From Aradus depressus (lineage: Eukaryota; Arthropoda; Insecta; Hemiptera; Aradidae): a stretch of 64,000 nt of DNA. Under the pieces are notes generated by a model that did no database searches, was not told where the DNA came from, and worked only from the letters and a program-made list of their open reading frames with translations. Both the position numbers and the translations under genes were made by a program. Below, piece after piece: positions 14,064 to 22,730 of the stretch (its first letter is position 1; every line of letters starts with the position of its first letter). The stretch covers positions 24,636,051-24,700,050 of the forward strand of contig OY759218.1 of the NCBI GenBank assembly GCA_963662175.1, given 5' to 3'.

Positions 14064-17000
14064 TAGGAACTGCAGCTTTCGATGCGAGGAGTGATTTTGA
14101 TAAAAAGAGGAACTATCAAATAAGGAGGTCTGGCCCTCTAATGTAACTCTGCGACTCTTTGAATTGCCTGGACGAGGAGTAGAGCTAAAAACATAGGCAA
14201 TACTAGATCGGAATATTGTAAGGAAGATATCGGTGCTGGTAGAGAAGGGATACAGTGTGTTGGGTCTGAAACATGGTAAAAGGAAGCCAAGGTGGTGACG
14301 GGGGTACCTAGAGAGTATCAGGTGGCCAGCCATTTCTATAGGAGAACTGTTGATCCAGTGGGCCAAATCTCCATGGAGATGGACTCTGGGGTGGCCAGCC
14401 ACTTCTATAGGAGAGAGCGGAGACATGGAGAGCTGCTGATCCCGACCAGAGCAGCTGGTGGCTGCAGGGAGCTGACCCAGGCAGCCAGTGGGCCAAATCT
14501 CCATGGAGATGGACTCTGAGGAGGCCAGCCACTTCTGTAGAAGAGAGCGGAGCCAAGGAGAGCTGCTGATCCTGACCAGAGCAGCTGGTGGCTGCAGGAA
14601 GCTGACCCAGGTAGCCAGTGGGCCAAATCTCCATGGAGATGGACTCTGAGATGGCCAGCCACTTCTGTAGAAGAGAGCGGAGCCAAGGAGAGCTGCTGAT
14701 CCTGACCAGAGCAGCTGGTGGCTGCAGGAAGCTGACCCAGGTAGCCAGTGGGCCAAATCTCCATGGAGATGGACTCTGTGAAGAACGTCGGGCCCAGTCA
14801 TTGTGGTAGTCGTCTACCAGCCTCCTAACGGCTTTGTCAGCCAGAAACTTGTCCTGAGGCAGCTAAGTGGTCTTTAAATGTTGAAGATTTTGTTAGTAGT
14901 CCGTTTTCTTAGTGCACAATTTCGTGCTAGATCATAGCGGGTATAGTCGTTTAGTTCATTTCGACATGGAAAATAAGAAAAGTGATGGTGGCCATTTCGG
15001 AACCGTGACAGGGGCGGCGGGAGAGGGAAGAAGTTTAGAATCCTAGAATTGACAATATCTCACCTGCTAACTGTTTCAATTTTCTGTTTTTTATAACAAT
15101 ACCTTAACGATCAAGCTACAATTTCGATATGTTTAATGATTTTTGAAAAAAACTGAGAAAACAGAATTTTTAATCAGATGTAAGAAGGTATCTCTTAGTG
15201 TAAGCTACCATAAATGTTTCAAATAAAATATATACAGAATTTAATTAGGTCCAATATGGCAAGATGAAAGTTTTTATTTATTATTTGGATGACTAGGAGC
15301 GAAGTTACAGTGAATCAAGCCTGTAAATATATGTGTAAGGGGACGTTAAGTAACTCATGTTGAGGCTTTCGTGAGTTCTTTTTTTTTTTTTTTTAATGGG
15401 CAAAATACTATACCTACTTATTTATGACGGTGAGATATTGAAGTGGAAATTCATATGTTTTGCCAATAAGATGTTGAAGAGGAATTGGAGGTGGGACCAG
15501 AAACGACAGAGTTCGAGGATGCAAAGGATAATCTGACTACTGTAAGTTGAGAGAAGAGGGCGGGGAGGCTTCAACGAGTACCAGAAATGAAGGGAAGATT
15601 TCTCCATGTCGAACTGAACAAAACGAATCACTTGCTATACTCTAGCATGAAAAGGCACAAGGGACACATTATCAAACCGGACTATAGACCTGAGCAAATG
15701 TTTTCATATTCTAGTTGACATTTTGCGCCTTGACTAACCTACATAGATGGTACCGCATTCGCAAAATACATGGTAAAGCCCATTTATAACTGGTAACTCC
15801 ATTCTGCCTTTAGGCCAAGAGATGAGAAAATCCGAGGAAATTACAGTTTTGAGTTCGTTATCTTCCCTCATCAAAATATTGATAGTATGTAGGAGATTTG
15901 CCCCATGTACGAGCGGAAACCCCTAACCTCCTGTTAAGAATCTGACTAAAATTTTTTAATTATAAAAACTTCTTTCTTGAAATCACTATTGCAGAGGGAT
16001 GACCAAGTAGCCTGTCTACCAGCCATCTGAAGCCTGTTATTTTTAAGTCCAGTGGAGATGTTTATAAATATGTATTTCAGCACATAAGGAATATTAGAGA
16101 ACCCATAGGAGGGATCTCCGTATAGGATCATTATATTGTTAACTTGAAATATTTATTACATAAACGTAAGTGAATCAATAAGATTATTTATTAGTAAAGA
16201 ATTAATGTCCAATTTCACCAAAGACAACTAAACAGACTCCTACCTAAGTGTCTCCTAAGCTAAGTCAACCCTTAAATAAAATTGTGTTTCTATTACATTC
16301 GTTATCTAACTATCCAGGGCTAGTTCGTGGATTGTTTGATGACGTATGTTCAAACGTCTATTTTAAAAATAAGCCTAGTGTATATGAAATGAAACTTCAT
16401 CGCTTTTAAATAGAAATATCTTACAGCAAGTAATGAAATAAGATACAAATTGAAATATAAAAACAGAAAGATTTTTAATATCTGTTACAAAAAAATATAT
16501 TACTAGGTGCCGGAAGCTCAGTGTTATGCGTGCTTGCTTGTTCAAAACCCGGCCGAGGATCTTAGTTTATTTTATCTGGGAGGTAAAATAAACTTAAGCT
16601 CGCCGTCCTTCGGATGGGACGTTAAGTCATGGTCCCGAGCCTGTACAATGTCAGGTACTCGTTAAAGACCCCTAACCTAGGTATTTAGGTAGACAAAATT
16701 TAGGACTCCCACAGTAGAGTCGGGCTCATGTCTACCAGAGTGACGAAAGAGCGCTCTGGTGGTAGGCGATATGGTCTTGTAGTTAAAGCCCGGGCATGAG
16801 TCACGATAACTAAATAATAATGATTTTTGTGCAGTTTTTAAAAAATCAGATCAAGCGTTCACTTACTAGAACTAACTCAGAAGAAATAGATAAATGCAAA
16901 ATGTACACCTTGAAGATGAAAATAATAATGAATCAGAGTTTACTCAAAGAAAGAATTTTTTTGTTTTTTAATTCTAAATTTTATATTTACAACTATATAT

Positions 17001-18685
17001 ATACAATATATAACAAGCAAATGTAATACATGAATAAATACATGTCTTGGATATTGAAAGATATATCATTCATTAATGACACTTCATCATCTTGTAATAA
17101 TCAGCGGTTGAGAGAAATTAAAATATATTTAAAAAAAAATTAAATGATAAAAGAAAGTTATGACATAAAAAGTGAGTAGATGATTAAGTCTTCAATCAAT
17201 TAGTAGGTCTCGAGGCCATTGCCGACTCAGCCTCCGAACATGAACATTAGGAAGGGTTCTTGTGGCAAGTCTGCGGACTAAAGGATTAGGGTGAAAGGAA
17301 ATAGAATAGAATTTTCTGTAGCGGGATTTAATTACATCCCTTACAAAGGGAATCTGTAGGTCATTTTGAAGAATAGCATTAGAGACGTAGAATGGAGCGT
17401 TTGTGATTTTACTAAGGATACAGAATTGTAGGGTTTGGATTATATAAGAATGTTTAAAAATATAATATATAAAATGATGACTAAAAAAAAAAACTAGATC
17501 TCGAATTTTTGCAAAATTACAATACCTTCCTATACTATAGGTATAGGAAAGTAATCCGATATACTAGAGAGTCATCTAGTATCAAGGTTAGGTTTTATGA
17601 CTCATGCCCGGGCTTTAACTACGAGGTCATATCGCCTACTACCAGAGCGCTCTTTCGTCACTCTGGTGGACATGAGCCCGACTCTACTGTGGGAGACCTA
17701 AATTTTGCCTACCCTAAATTTTTATTCATCTAGGGTAGGGGTCTTTAACGAGTACCTGACATCGTACAGGCTCGGGACCATCGCTTAACGTCCCATCCGA
17801 AGGACGGCGTGCTTAAGTTTATTTTACCTCCCAGATAAAATAAAATAAGGGCCTCGGTCGGGCTACGAACCCACGACCTTGAGCTCAGAAGTCAAGCACG
17901 CATACCACTGAGCTACCGGCGCCCTCTGAAATGATTATGTGCCTGAGAGAACGATAACTACTGATAGAATGAATGTATGAATAAAGTAATGTAATCGGTC
18001 AGAAATTGAATGTTGAGTTTTAACCGGAATTCCCTGATTGCAAAAATGAAAAAAAATATTCTGTGAACACGGGCTCAACACAAGAACACTAATAACTCTC
18101 GGTGGACCTCATCTATCATCTAGTATGCCGCACGAAGGATTGTTTTAGTATTAGAATATTTTCACCAATATTGTTTTTTAGTGTCTATTAGGCTTTAAAT
18201 AACCTGTATCTTCGAATAAAGTTCATATCGTCATATTTCTCGAAGTAATTAGCTGTTTACCAAAATAAGGTTATGGCCTGATTGACGCAAACCGATCATT
18301 TCAATAATTTCTAAGCTGATTAAAAAAATTGTTCAAATCATCATCCCATTTTTAGGAACACACAAAACGAATTGTCAGTTAGGAATGAGTTTATGGGCCC
18401 GATGCTCGACCCCGTACGTTAAAGGGAGACACTTAGATATGATAAACAAATAAGTCTTAGGTATCCCTTAAAAATCGTTAAGGGCAACTTAAAAGTAAGG
18501 GATTATTGATGAAAAAGGGCATAATTTTCTTTATTTGAAGCAAATCTTATCTTAATGATAATTTTCTTATTTATTTCAAGAGTAATTGCATTTAAATATT
18601 GAACAATTGATACTTAGAACTTACTTTTTTCACAGAAGCCATCGTCAGGAGAACAGCAGGCAGACCACTCCTCTGAGTCGCAAAC
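1682..18685 (-). CDS. kmr: Kramer/PLEKHA4-7-type PH-domain protein gene (multi-exon, both ends missing)
   Basis: Exons in transcript order, all minus strand: 18625-18685, 13436-13619, 12002-12215, 9293-10102, 8292-8463, 7077-7383, 2485-6246, 1795-1901, 1682-1718. Each junction has an AG acceptor and a GT donor, and the reading phase carries through all eight introns, giving about 1,884 residues. Residues about 48-147 form a PH domain containing LWKKRWFVLSDYCLFYYK, a close match to the PLEKHA4/5/6/7 family. The rest is Ser/Asn-rich and looks disordered. Family knowledge: these proteins bind membrane phosphoinositides through the PH domain, and PLEKHA4/kramer modulates Dishevelled turnover in Wnt and planar polarity signalling. 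That role is inferred here, not shown. I found no N-terminal WW domains and no coiled coil; they may lie outside the window. The symbol rests on domain similarity only. Confidence 0.72.
1795..1901 (-). CDS. kmr: PH-domain gene, penultimate supported exon
   Basis: It is 107 nt. Two bases complete a Gly codon begun in the previous exon, followed by 35 codons of polar sequence (EGGTGGEAVDSTKESNTSGK and on to TLTDFDQ). The acceptor is GTTAAG and the donor GTACCT. There is no recognisable domain. Phase agreement with the big exon upstream is the main support. Confidence 0.6.
1902..2484 (-). other. Intron of the PH-domain gene
   Basis: AT-rich intron of 583 bp. I see nothing in it apart from the splice signals. 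Confidence 0.6.
2485..6246 (-). CDS. kmr: PH-domain gene, giant 3.8-kb exon (disordered region)
   Basis: This single exon encodes 1,253 uninterrupted codons. The acceptor is TTTTTTAG and the donor is CAG followed by GTTAGA. The protein is rich in Ser, Asn, Asp, Glu and Lys with no folded domain I recognise, so it is probably disordered. Visible short motifs: YMPM (codons 5033-5044), YVEM (4910-4921) and a related VYMEV (about 4703-4714); a Pro stretch SPPPIPTSSPPLDE (around 4300); SRSLEGL and TRSLEDLDRKV repeats; and a C-terminal PPRPPPLP motif near the donor. In other proteins YxxM motifs are docking sites for the PI3-kinase p85 SH2 domain and PxxP motifs bind SH3 domains; use here is inferred. 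The ATG nearest the 5' end of this open stretch is intronic, so it is not a separate gene. Confidence 0.8.
6247..7076 (-). other. Intron of the PH-domain gene
   Basis: 830-bp intron. A short imperfect palindromic patch lies near 6510-6535 (GTCGGACCGACGGACC). No repeat family or RNA gene was recognised. Confidence 0.6.
7077..7383 (-). CDS. kmr: PH-domain gene exon with a basic EWKQRML segment
   Basis: It is 307 nt and begins in frame with REESMKRLLEWKQRMLQSPL, a short charged and probably helical segment. It then becomes polar and ends at ...LDDG, where the last base starts an Ala codon completed in the giant exon. The acceptor is TGTTTGTAG and the donor GTAATT. The helical start could be a protein-interaction segment; I do not assign a domain. 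Confidence 0.75.
7384..8291 (-). other. Intron containing a CpG-rich block
   Basis: The flanks are AT-rich intron sequence. About 7690-8090 is strikingly CpG-rich and unlike its surroundings (listed separately). Confidence 0.6.
7690..8090. other. Unexplained CpG-rich block in an intron
   Basis: The block contains CCCGCGCGCCC near 7758, CTCGCGCGCGGCG near 7884, CTCGGCCGTACG near 7910 and CTCGAGCGGCGCAG near 8040. It also has related sub-blocks, such as CACAACCGTA at about 7745 and again near 7900. A plus-strand open stretch of 76 codons crosses it but resembles nothing I know. It could be a transposon 5' region, a terminal repeat or an intronic promoter. Confidence 0.4.
8292..8463 (-). CDS. 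kmr: PH-domain gene exon (Ser/Thr/Asn-rich)
   Basis: It is 172 nt. One base completes an Arg codon, then 57 codons begin MDDSTNLPTENKSFARSVSA and end ...ATKAQQ. The acceptor is TTTTTTTACAG; the donor GTATTG is weaker. There is no known domain, and the sequence is low-complexity toward the end (NSKQDNSNSSQ). Confidence 0.7.
8575..8650 (+). repeat. Fragment of the hammerhead-bearing repeat
   Basis: It matches the family start: CTTCCAAGTTGAGGAACG, then GGACATATTGTGG and an AATAATAAGTTTGTTTTATT tail. The ribozyme-like portion is absent. Confidence 0.6.
8866..8906 (+). ncRNA. Mutated hammerhead-ribozyme-like motif
   Basis: The order is CTAAAGA, T, GGGC-TTGCA-GCCC (a perfect 4-bp hairpin), GAAA, CGTC. 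In the canonical core CUGANGA the third base is G; here it is A, so activity is unlikely. The one-base T between core and hairpin recurs in the window's other motifs. Penelope-like elements are known to carry such ribozymes; membership here is inferred. Confidence 0.4.
9293..10102 (-). CDS. kmr: PH-domain gene, 810-nt exon after the PH domain
   Basis: It is entered by a TTTTGTTTCAG acceptor and left by GTAAGC. It encodes 269 codons, starting DANRSGHLVSYAPASGIYGE and ending ...DSFS. Visible features are two proline-basic patches (NAPPKPKRLNESSSPELSPE and VHIPPRPHSVDFLDY) and a motif SAESYAKQMRQSSIYVKS. The tyrosines and PxxP patches suggest adaptor-type interactions, which is an inference. It continues directly from the PH-domain exon in phase. 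Confidence 0.78.
11364..11670 (+). mobile_element. tRNA-derived SINE, family 1
   Basis: The head GGGCGCCGGTAG... is tRNA-like but internally damaged. The body has CGTCCTTCAGATGGGACG, GGTCCCGAGCC, TCAGGTACTCGTTAAAGACC and a tail GCCCGGGTATGAGTCA. It is flanked by a perfect 14-bp target duplication, AATAACGATTTTTG, at 11350-11363 and 11671-11684. This defines the ends of family 1 in this window. Confidence 0.88.
11872..11893. repeat. Poly(C) tract, about 22 nt
   Basis: An uninterrupted C run followed by TCACCATTTTGG. It is one of at least eight long C or G runs in the window. Confidence 0.9.
12002..12215 (-). CDS. kmr: PH-domain gene exon: C-terminal half of the PH domain
   Basis: It is 214 nt. 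It continues the PH fold: LLGSFILASYKISPC (strands), KKYSFKAEHTNMRTYYFAAE, then the C-terminal helix QALMEQWITALTKAAL with the invariant PH-domain Trp. The acceptor is TTTTGTAG and the donor GTGACT. NMRTYYF followed by the Trp helix is characteristic of PLEKHA4-7 proteins. The exon ends with two bases of a Ser codon. Confidence 0.85.
12216..13435 (-). other. Intron splitting the PH domain
   Basis: AT-rich. It contains an (ATA)n microsatellite near 12422-12440 and a decayed hammerhead-family fragment near 12995-13075 whose minus-strand core reads CTGACAA rather than CTGANGA. The rest is unrecognised. Confidence 0.5.
13436..13619 (-). CDS. kmr: PH-domain gene exon: N-terminal half of the PH domain
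   Basis: It is 184 nt. It starts GNNRKSSGKKSHPLLSGPVV, then TTPVILEGWLQKRG and LWKKRWFVLSDYCLFYYK. The KRG...WKKRW basic cluster in the first two strands is the usual phosphoinositide headgroup site of PH domains. The acceptor is TTTTTTGATAG and the donor GTATCC. Lipid preference cannot be read from the sequence. Confidence 0.85.
14018..14060. repeat. Poly(A) tract
   Basis: A run of about 43 A residues, preceded by an AAC-rich leader and followed by AGGTAGGAACTGC. It is probably a retroelement tail or slippage product. No attached element was recognised. Confidence 0.85.
14323..14780. repeat. 130-bp minisatellite
   Basis: GGCCAGCC recurs at 14323, 14393, 14523 and 14653. The last three units are exactly 130 bp apart; the first is shortened by 60 bp. 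Each unit carries AGCTGCTGATCC, GGTGGCTGCAGG and CTCCATGGAGATGGACTCTG. The later copies are nearly identical, so amplification is recent. The repetitive open stretches on both strands are a by-product. Confidence 0.92.
16506..16812 (+). mobile_element. tRNA-derived SINE, family 1
   Basis: The head is GTGCCGGAAGCTCAGTGTTA with a short deletion in the tRNA-like part. The body is typical (CGTCCTTCGGATGGGACG, GGTCCCGAGCC) and the tail is GCCCGGGCATGAGTCA. Flanking duplications are not clear. Confidence 0.8.
17175..17440 (-). pseudogene. Jockey-like non-LTR ORF2 C-terminal fragment
   Basis: The minus-strand translation includes NAPFYVSNAILQNDLQIPF, VRDVIKSRYRKFYSISFHPN and NPLVRRLATRTLP. This is the conserved segment downstream of the reverse transcriptase in Jockey-clade elements. 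It is only a 3' piece with no complete ORF. Confidence 0.7.
17594..17926 (-). mobile_element. tRNA-derived SINE, family 1 (near complete)
   Basis: On the minus strand it starts GAGGGCGCCGGTAGCTCAG, with an A box TAGCTCAGTGGTA and a B-box-like segment altered to GGGTTCGTAGCCC. It continues through the standard body to the GCCCGGGCATGAGTCA tail. It is one of the better copies. Confidence 0.85.
18625..18685 (-). CDS. kmr: PH-domain gene, most 5' supported exon
   Basis: It is 61 nt with a strong acceptor (a T run, then GTTTCAG) and a strong GTAAGT donor. In the frame that continues into the PH exon it reads FATQRSGLPAVLLTMASVKK. The first base completes a codon begun further upstream, so the start codon lies beyond this exon. 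I could not locate an upstream exon. The Met inside it could be an alternative start. Confidence 0.55.
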
Positions 18686-18799
18686 CTGAAACAACCAAAA
18701 AAAAAACGTTGATATATGCAGTTTATAACAGTTAGTCCCATACATAAGAATCCATTTGAATAAAAATAAAGAAGGAAGAAGATGTGACCGACATGAAAT

Positions 18800-18984
18800 A
18801 TCAATGCTGAAAATCAATAGGTGTCCTCCTAAATGCTTTGAATTTATATGTGAAACGTCGTGACAATAAATTCATTATGACGGCAGTTACTAGTTTTTGT
18901 GTTAAGCCTTCCTCCTAATTCCCCCTTCCCTTCGGCTGATTTGGTTGAATATCAACAGGGCCCTAGGAGGATTCTGAATACACA
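18800..18984. repeat. Abundant repeat copy, left half (interrupted)
   Basis: It carries family blocks AATTTATATGTGAAACGTCG, CATTATGACGGCAGTTACTA and TTCGGCTGATTTGG. It is cut after CTGAATACACA by the 803-bp element and resumes at 19788. Confidence 0.75.
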
Positions 18985-19787
18985 TTAGAGTAGGCCCTTA
19001 TTTTGAAAAAGTTTAAATTTCTCAGACCTCCACCCGGAATTCTGTTTAGAATGTTGAAAAAATGACTCCTGATTTTTTCAGATTTTTTTGAACAAAACCA
19101 TATTCAAATTTGATGTCAAACATCAAGTTTTGACAGTTACACTTGTCTAAAAACTGTCATTAATTTTAACTAATAAACAATTTTCTCAAAAAATCCATCC
19201 GTGATGTGATTTTATAGGTTTTAGAGGTCGCTGATTTCAAATTTGATGTTAAAAAACTGTCAATAATTCAAATTTATATACAATTTAATGAATACATTTT
19301 TCAATGATGTGATTATATATGATTTAGGGGCAGCTGAATTCAATTTCAATATCAAAAATTGATTTTTGACATTTCCGGTTGTCAAAACAACTGTCAATAA
19401 TTCAAAATTAAAAGCATTATTCTGAATCTATTAATTAGTCTTCCAATGGTATAATTTGATGTCAAAAATTCATTTTTTGAAAAAATTGATTATTAGTTAA
19501 AACAAATGAGTTTTTTGACATCAAATTTGAATTCAGCGAACCCCAAAACATAAGAATACGAAATTTCAGAACAATCCATTCGAGGCATCAAAAGTTACGC
19601 TCTAAAGTCTCTCGAATCGCAAAATCCCCATTTAAACTCAATGTTAAACTTTAACACCTTACAGGCACGGGTTAATATGGTCAAAAAAATCTGAAAAAAT
19701 TCAGGGGTCATTTTTTCAACATTGTAAACAAAATTCCGGGTGGAGGTCTGAGAAATTTAAACTTCTTCAAAATAAGGCCCACCCTAA
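18985..19787. mobile_element. 803-bp inverted-repeat element with a 6-bp target duplication
   Basis: The termini TTAGAGTAGGCCCTTATTTT and the reverse complement TTAGGGTGGGCCTTATTTTG continue as about 120 bp of inverted repeat, including ACCTCCACCCGGAATT. TACACA flanks it at 18979-18984 and 19788-19793. The interior repeats TCAAATTTGATGTCAAA-like segments and codes for nothing, so it is non-autonomous. Superfamily is not assigned. Confidence 0.85.
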
Positions 19788-19955
19788 TACACATATATAA
19801 TTTATTGCTATCGGGAGTTATGTTCACAGACAGACGGATTTTTTTTTTTCATTTTTGGAATCAGGAGGAATGCATCGAATTTCTAACCAATCTTATAACT
19901 TCTCCTATACTTCATTTAGCTGGAGAAGTAAAAATAAAATATACTGAATTGAAGG
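19788..19955. repeat. Abundant repeat copy, right half
   Basis: It continues the interrupted copy: CTATCGGGAGTTATGTTCAC, then ATCGAATTTCTAACC, CTCCTATACTTC and AGCTGGAGAAGTAAA. Confidence 0.75.
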
Positions 19956-20307
19956 TTGTCGCAAGTTGCCGCCCAGCCCGTGTTGATCTCACCAACAGCT
20001 GGCCACACCTTCTAATTCCGAAACTAGGTTAATAAATTTTGCATCCAATGATTATAATAAAAAAAACCCATTTAGTAGTCATAATTTAAAAAATTTAAAT
20101 ATTCAAAAAATGTTGGTCATTGCTTGATATAATCGAAGCGGGAATTTATTTTTAAGTTAAATATTTTAAATAGTAAAGTTGTGAATATGTTTTAGAGTTA
20201 CGTATAGCTGCCAAAAGTTGAACCATAAGATATTGCCACCACTCATCAATGCGATATAACTAGTTATTCTTGTTATTATATCTGAAGTATAACTTGTTCT
20301 TACTCAT

Positions 20308-20580
20308 ATACGAAGTATAGGGGAAGTTATGTAATCGGTCAAAAAGTAGATACATATGAACGGTCTGTCTATGTGTGTGACTGAGAACATGGTAATTCCC
20401 CATAGAATGAATGTATCGACACGAAATTTTATATGTGAATCCAAAACCCACTAACAGTGACACCTATTGTTTTTCAGCCTTATCAACTAAAGGGAAGAGG
20501 GGGATTAGGGGGAGGTTTAACATAAAAACTCTAATAACTGCCGATAGAATGAATGTATCGACACGAAATTTTATAGTTAG
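20308..20580. repeat. Abundant CGACACGAAATTT repeat copy
   Basis: It begins at the ATACGAAGTATAGGGGAAGT end and has two GAATGAATGTATCGACACGA modules (20405, 20547) separated by an AGGGGGATTAGGGGG segment. It is truncated where a SINE fragment follows. Confidence 0.8.
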
Positions 20581-20692
20581 TTATTATAACTCATGCCCGG
20601 GCTTTAACTACGAGGTCATATCGCCTACTACCAGAGCGCTCTTTCGTCACTCTCGTGGACATGAGCCCGACTCAACTATGGGAGTCCATTAA
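20581..20692 (-). mobile_element. SINE family 1, 3'-terminal fragment
   Basis: It includes ACTCATGCCCGGGC, GGTCATATCGCCTACTACCA and ACATGAGCCCGACTC on the plus strand, so it is the tail portion in minus orientation. It is cut at 20692 next to the GGCGTCTCTTTTC element. Confidence 0.8.
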
Positions 20693-20704
20693 GAAATATA
20701 TGTG

Positions 20705-21776
20705 GCGTCTCTTTTCAAAACCGGCCATCTCCAAAAAACAAATTTTTTCAGGAACTGAAAAAAAACTGTATTTTCATAACTATTCCCATTATTCTCTTGA
20801 AATTTTTTTTGTGATATCAGTTAAGCCAGAAATTAACGTTAATCACTTGCAGGAATTAATAAAGTAATTAGGTAGACAGTTATTAATTAATTAATTTTGG
20901 AGTTGGCCGGTTTTGAAACGAATTGTGTGGATATGACCGGTTTTGAATCAAACATTTAGGAAAATTGGTAGTTTTTTAGTCATAAAATTTGATAATGATT
21001 AAGATTCACACAAGGGAGCTATCCATGGTGGCCGTGCGGGCTAGAGCATAGGGTTTCAGTCGCCATGGTCTCACTTTGGTTTGCGGATTCGAATCCCGTC
21101 CGGTAGTGAGTTTTATTTCGTAGATAAAACTCCCTTGTGGCCATGGATGTCGTACATAATTAGGTAAAACACCATTATAAGAGTCATGGCTAATATGTAT
21201 CGTACATGATGCCAAAAAAAAAAAAAAAAATTCACACTAGGAAAGTAATAAAAAACTTCTTTGAACAAAATAAACGAAATTTATTATTTTTGGTAACTAT
21301 AGTTACATTAACTTTTTTTTTTTTGGCAAAATTTATTACAACCACATGTGGTAACTTAGTTTCAATGACGAGAAGACTACCAAAAAATCGCTTTTCCCTT
21401 GTCGATTTCCACGAGGCTGAATCACTTTTCCGCTTTCTAGCGTGCTCGGGTCACACCTCAACAGGCGAAATATCCATTCTAAAAATATTTAATAAAAAAA
21501 CAAACCGAATAACACGAGAAGAATCGACAAAAACAGAATAGATAGAATGTAACAGAGCTGTTATCAGTGAGAGCGCCCTAGCGGTCGCTGATGACAACTG
21601 GAGTTGGCCGGTTTTGTTCACATCCTTAAACTTCAACACATCATTTTATACGCCAAGTGGCCGCTTTTGAACAAAAAAAAATTACCATTCGATGCAGGGC
21701 ATCATGAAGAATAACTTTAAAAAAAAAAAACGGTTTTCTCATTTTTATGGAGATGGCCGGTTTTGAAAAGAGACGA
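20705..21776. mobile_element. Inverted-repeat DNA element with subterminal GGCCGGTTTTGAA motifs
   Basis: The ends GCGTCTCTTTTCAAAACCGG and the reverse complement TCGTCTCTTTTCAAAACCGG are inverted over about 30 bp. GGCCGGTTTTGAA-like units recur near 20905, 20936, 21606, 21660 and 21755, the pattern expected of transposase-binding sites. No transposase ORF is visible. A SINE sits inside. The target duplication is unclear. Confidence 0.72.
21012..21229 (+). mobile_element. tRNA-derived SINE, family 2
   Basis: The head includes GGCCGTGCGGGCTAGAGC (A-box region) and GGATTCGAATCCCGTCC (B box). The body has TTTATTTCGTAGATAAAACT and GGCCATGGATGTCGTACA, and it ends in poly(A). ATTCACAC duplicates at 21004-21011 and 21230-21237, a normal LINE-mobilised signature. 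It interrupts the GGCGTCTC element. Confidence 0.88.
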
Positions 21777-21957
21777 CTCATATACACTATTATATTTTTT
21801 GCTTTTATTATTATTCCAATATATTTTTTATTATTTTATTTTCAAAAATCACATATGCAATTATTTTTTGTAACTGTCATATATCTAAATCGAATGTTGA
21901 AATGTCGCGCCTTTTTCATTGGATGATTGATTGTCATACTCTGCTGACAATATACTT

Positions 21958-22299
21958 CCCCTGCTATACGAAATACATGGAAAGTTACAAGTATATAATA
22001 GAAACGGTCAGAAATTTGACATTGTTTCATAAGAATTTTCCGACCCCTCGATTCCAAGAATGAACAAAAATGTCTGTGTGTCTGTGAACATAATGATAGA
22101 ATAAACGTATCGACACGACATTTTATATGTGTATCCAGAACTCCATAAGGACGGCTTCCATTGATTTTCAGTCAAATCGGCCAAAGGGAAAGGGGAGTAG
22201 AGGAGGAGCTTAACATAGAAACACCAATAACTGTAGTTGTAATGAATGTATTGACACGAAATTAGTAAATAGTATAATGATTCAGGAGTCACTATGTAA
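21958..22299. repeat. Abundant repeat copy, left part (interrupted by Harbinger)
   Basis: It carries the GAATTTTCCGACC, AAACGTATCGACACGACA and ATCGGCCAAAGGGAAAGG modules and stops at CACTATGTAA, where the Harbinger element begins. It resumes at 23208. Confidence 0.8.
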
Positions 22300-22520
22300 A
22301 GCCGGGTATCCACTATGTTCGCAAACCAACGGCGCTCCAAGCGTGTAACAAGTGGATACGCTTCAGCGCTCCATGCATGTAACAGTTCGAGAACGTTCTA
22401 GCGTGTTCCGATGGCTGTCGGTTTTTGGCCGAACTCAAAAGGGAGCGCAGTAGTTCGTGGACGGCAAACAGTCAACGTCTATAGTGTGTACCACTCGTGT
22501 AATTTGAACAACATTGTGCA

Positions 22521-22730
22521 ATGGAGTGGACGGACGATAAATGTCTAGTGCTTATTGAACTGTACCAAAAGTATCCAGTATTGTGGAATCCTACAGATTC
22601 AAATTATAAGAAGAAAAATTTGAAAGAAGATGCTTGGAAGGACATTGGAAGTGCTATAGAATATTATATTAATGCAGATATAATAGCCTCACAAACGTCA
22701 GGAACAAATTTGCTGATTGCTTGCTTTTAA
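22521..22730 (+). pseudogene. Truncated MADF/SANT-like accessory gene of Harbinger
   Basis: It starts MEWTDDKCLVLIELYQKYPV, then LWNPTDSNYKKKNLKEDAWK, the MADF (Myb/SANT-like) DNA-binding motif encoded next to many Harbinger transposases. The last residues before the stop derive from the deletion junction. In intact elements this protein helps import and target the transposase; this copy cannot. Confidence 0.85.

Larger units (their letters stand above)
13620..18624 (-). other. 5-kb repeat-filled intron of the PH-domain gene
   Basis: It contains a long poly(A) run (about 14020-14060), a 130-bp minisatellite, two family-1 SINEs in opposite orientations and a minus-strand Jockey-like fragment. 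About 14850-16500 is unrecognised, and so is 17940-18600. Several open stretches across the minisatellite are not genes. Confidence 0.55.

Noticed and set aside
14001..14801. Large minus-strand open frame of 266 codons with repeats
   Set aside because: It is produced by the 130-bp minisatellite and the poly(A) run; overlapping frames on both strands are equally open and repetitive.
18614..18690. Alternative reading CDSEEWSACCSPDDGFCEK of the 18.6-kb exon
   Set aside because: It does not continue in frame into the PH-domain exon; the other frame does.
20299..20330. Sequence resembling a loxP arm (TATACGAAGTATA)
   Set aside because: It is part of the terminal palindrome of the abundant repeat and occurs in many diverged copies. 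There is no paired 13-bp arm with an 8-bp spacer.
21006..21215. Minus-strand open frame containing GRDSNPQ
   Set aside because: It is a translation of the SINE family 2 body and B box.
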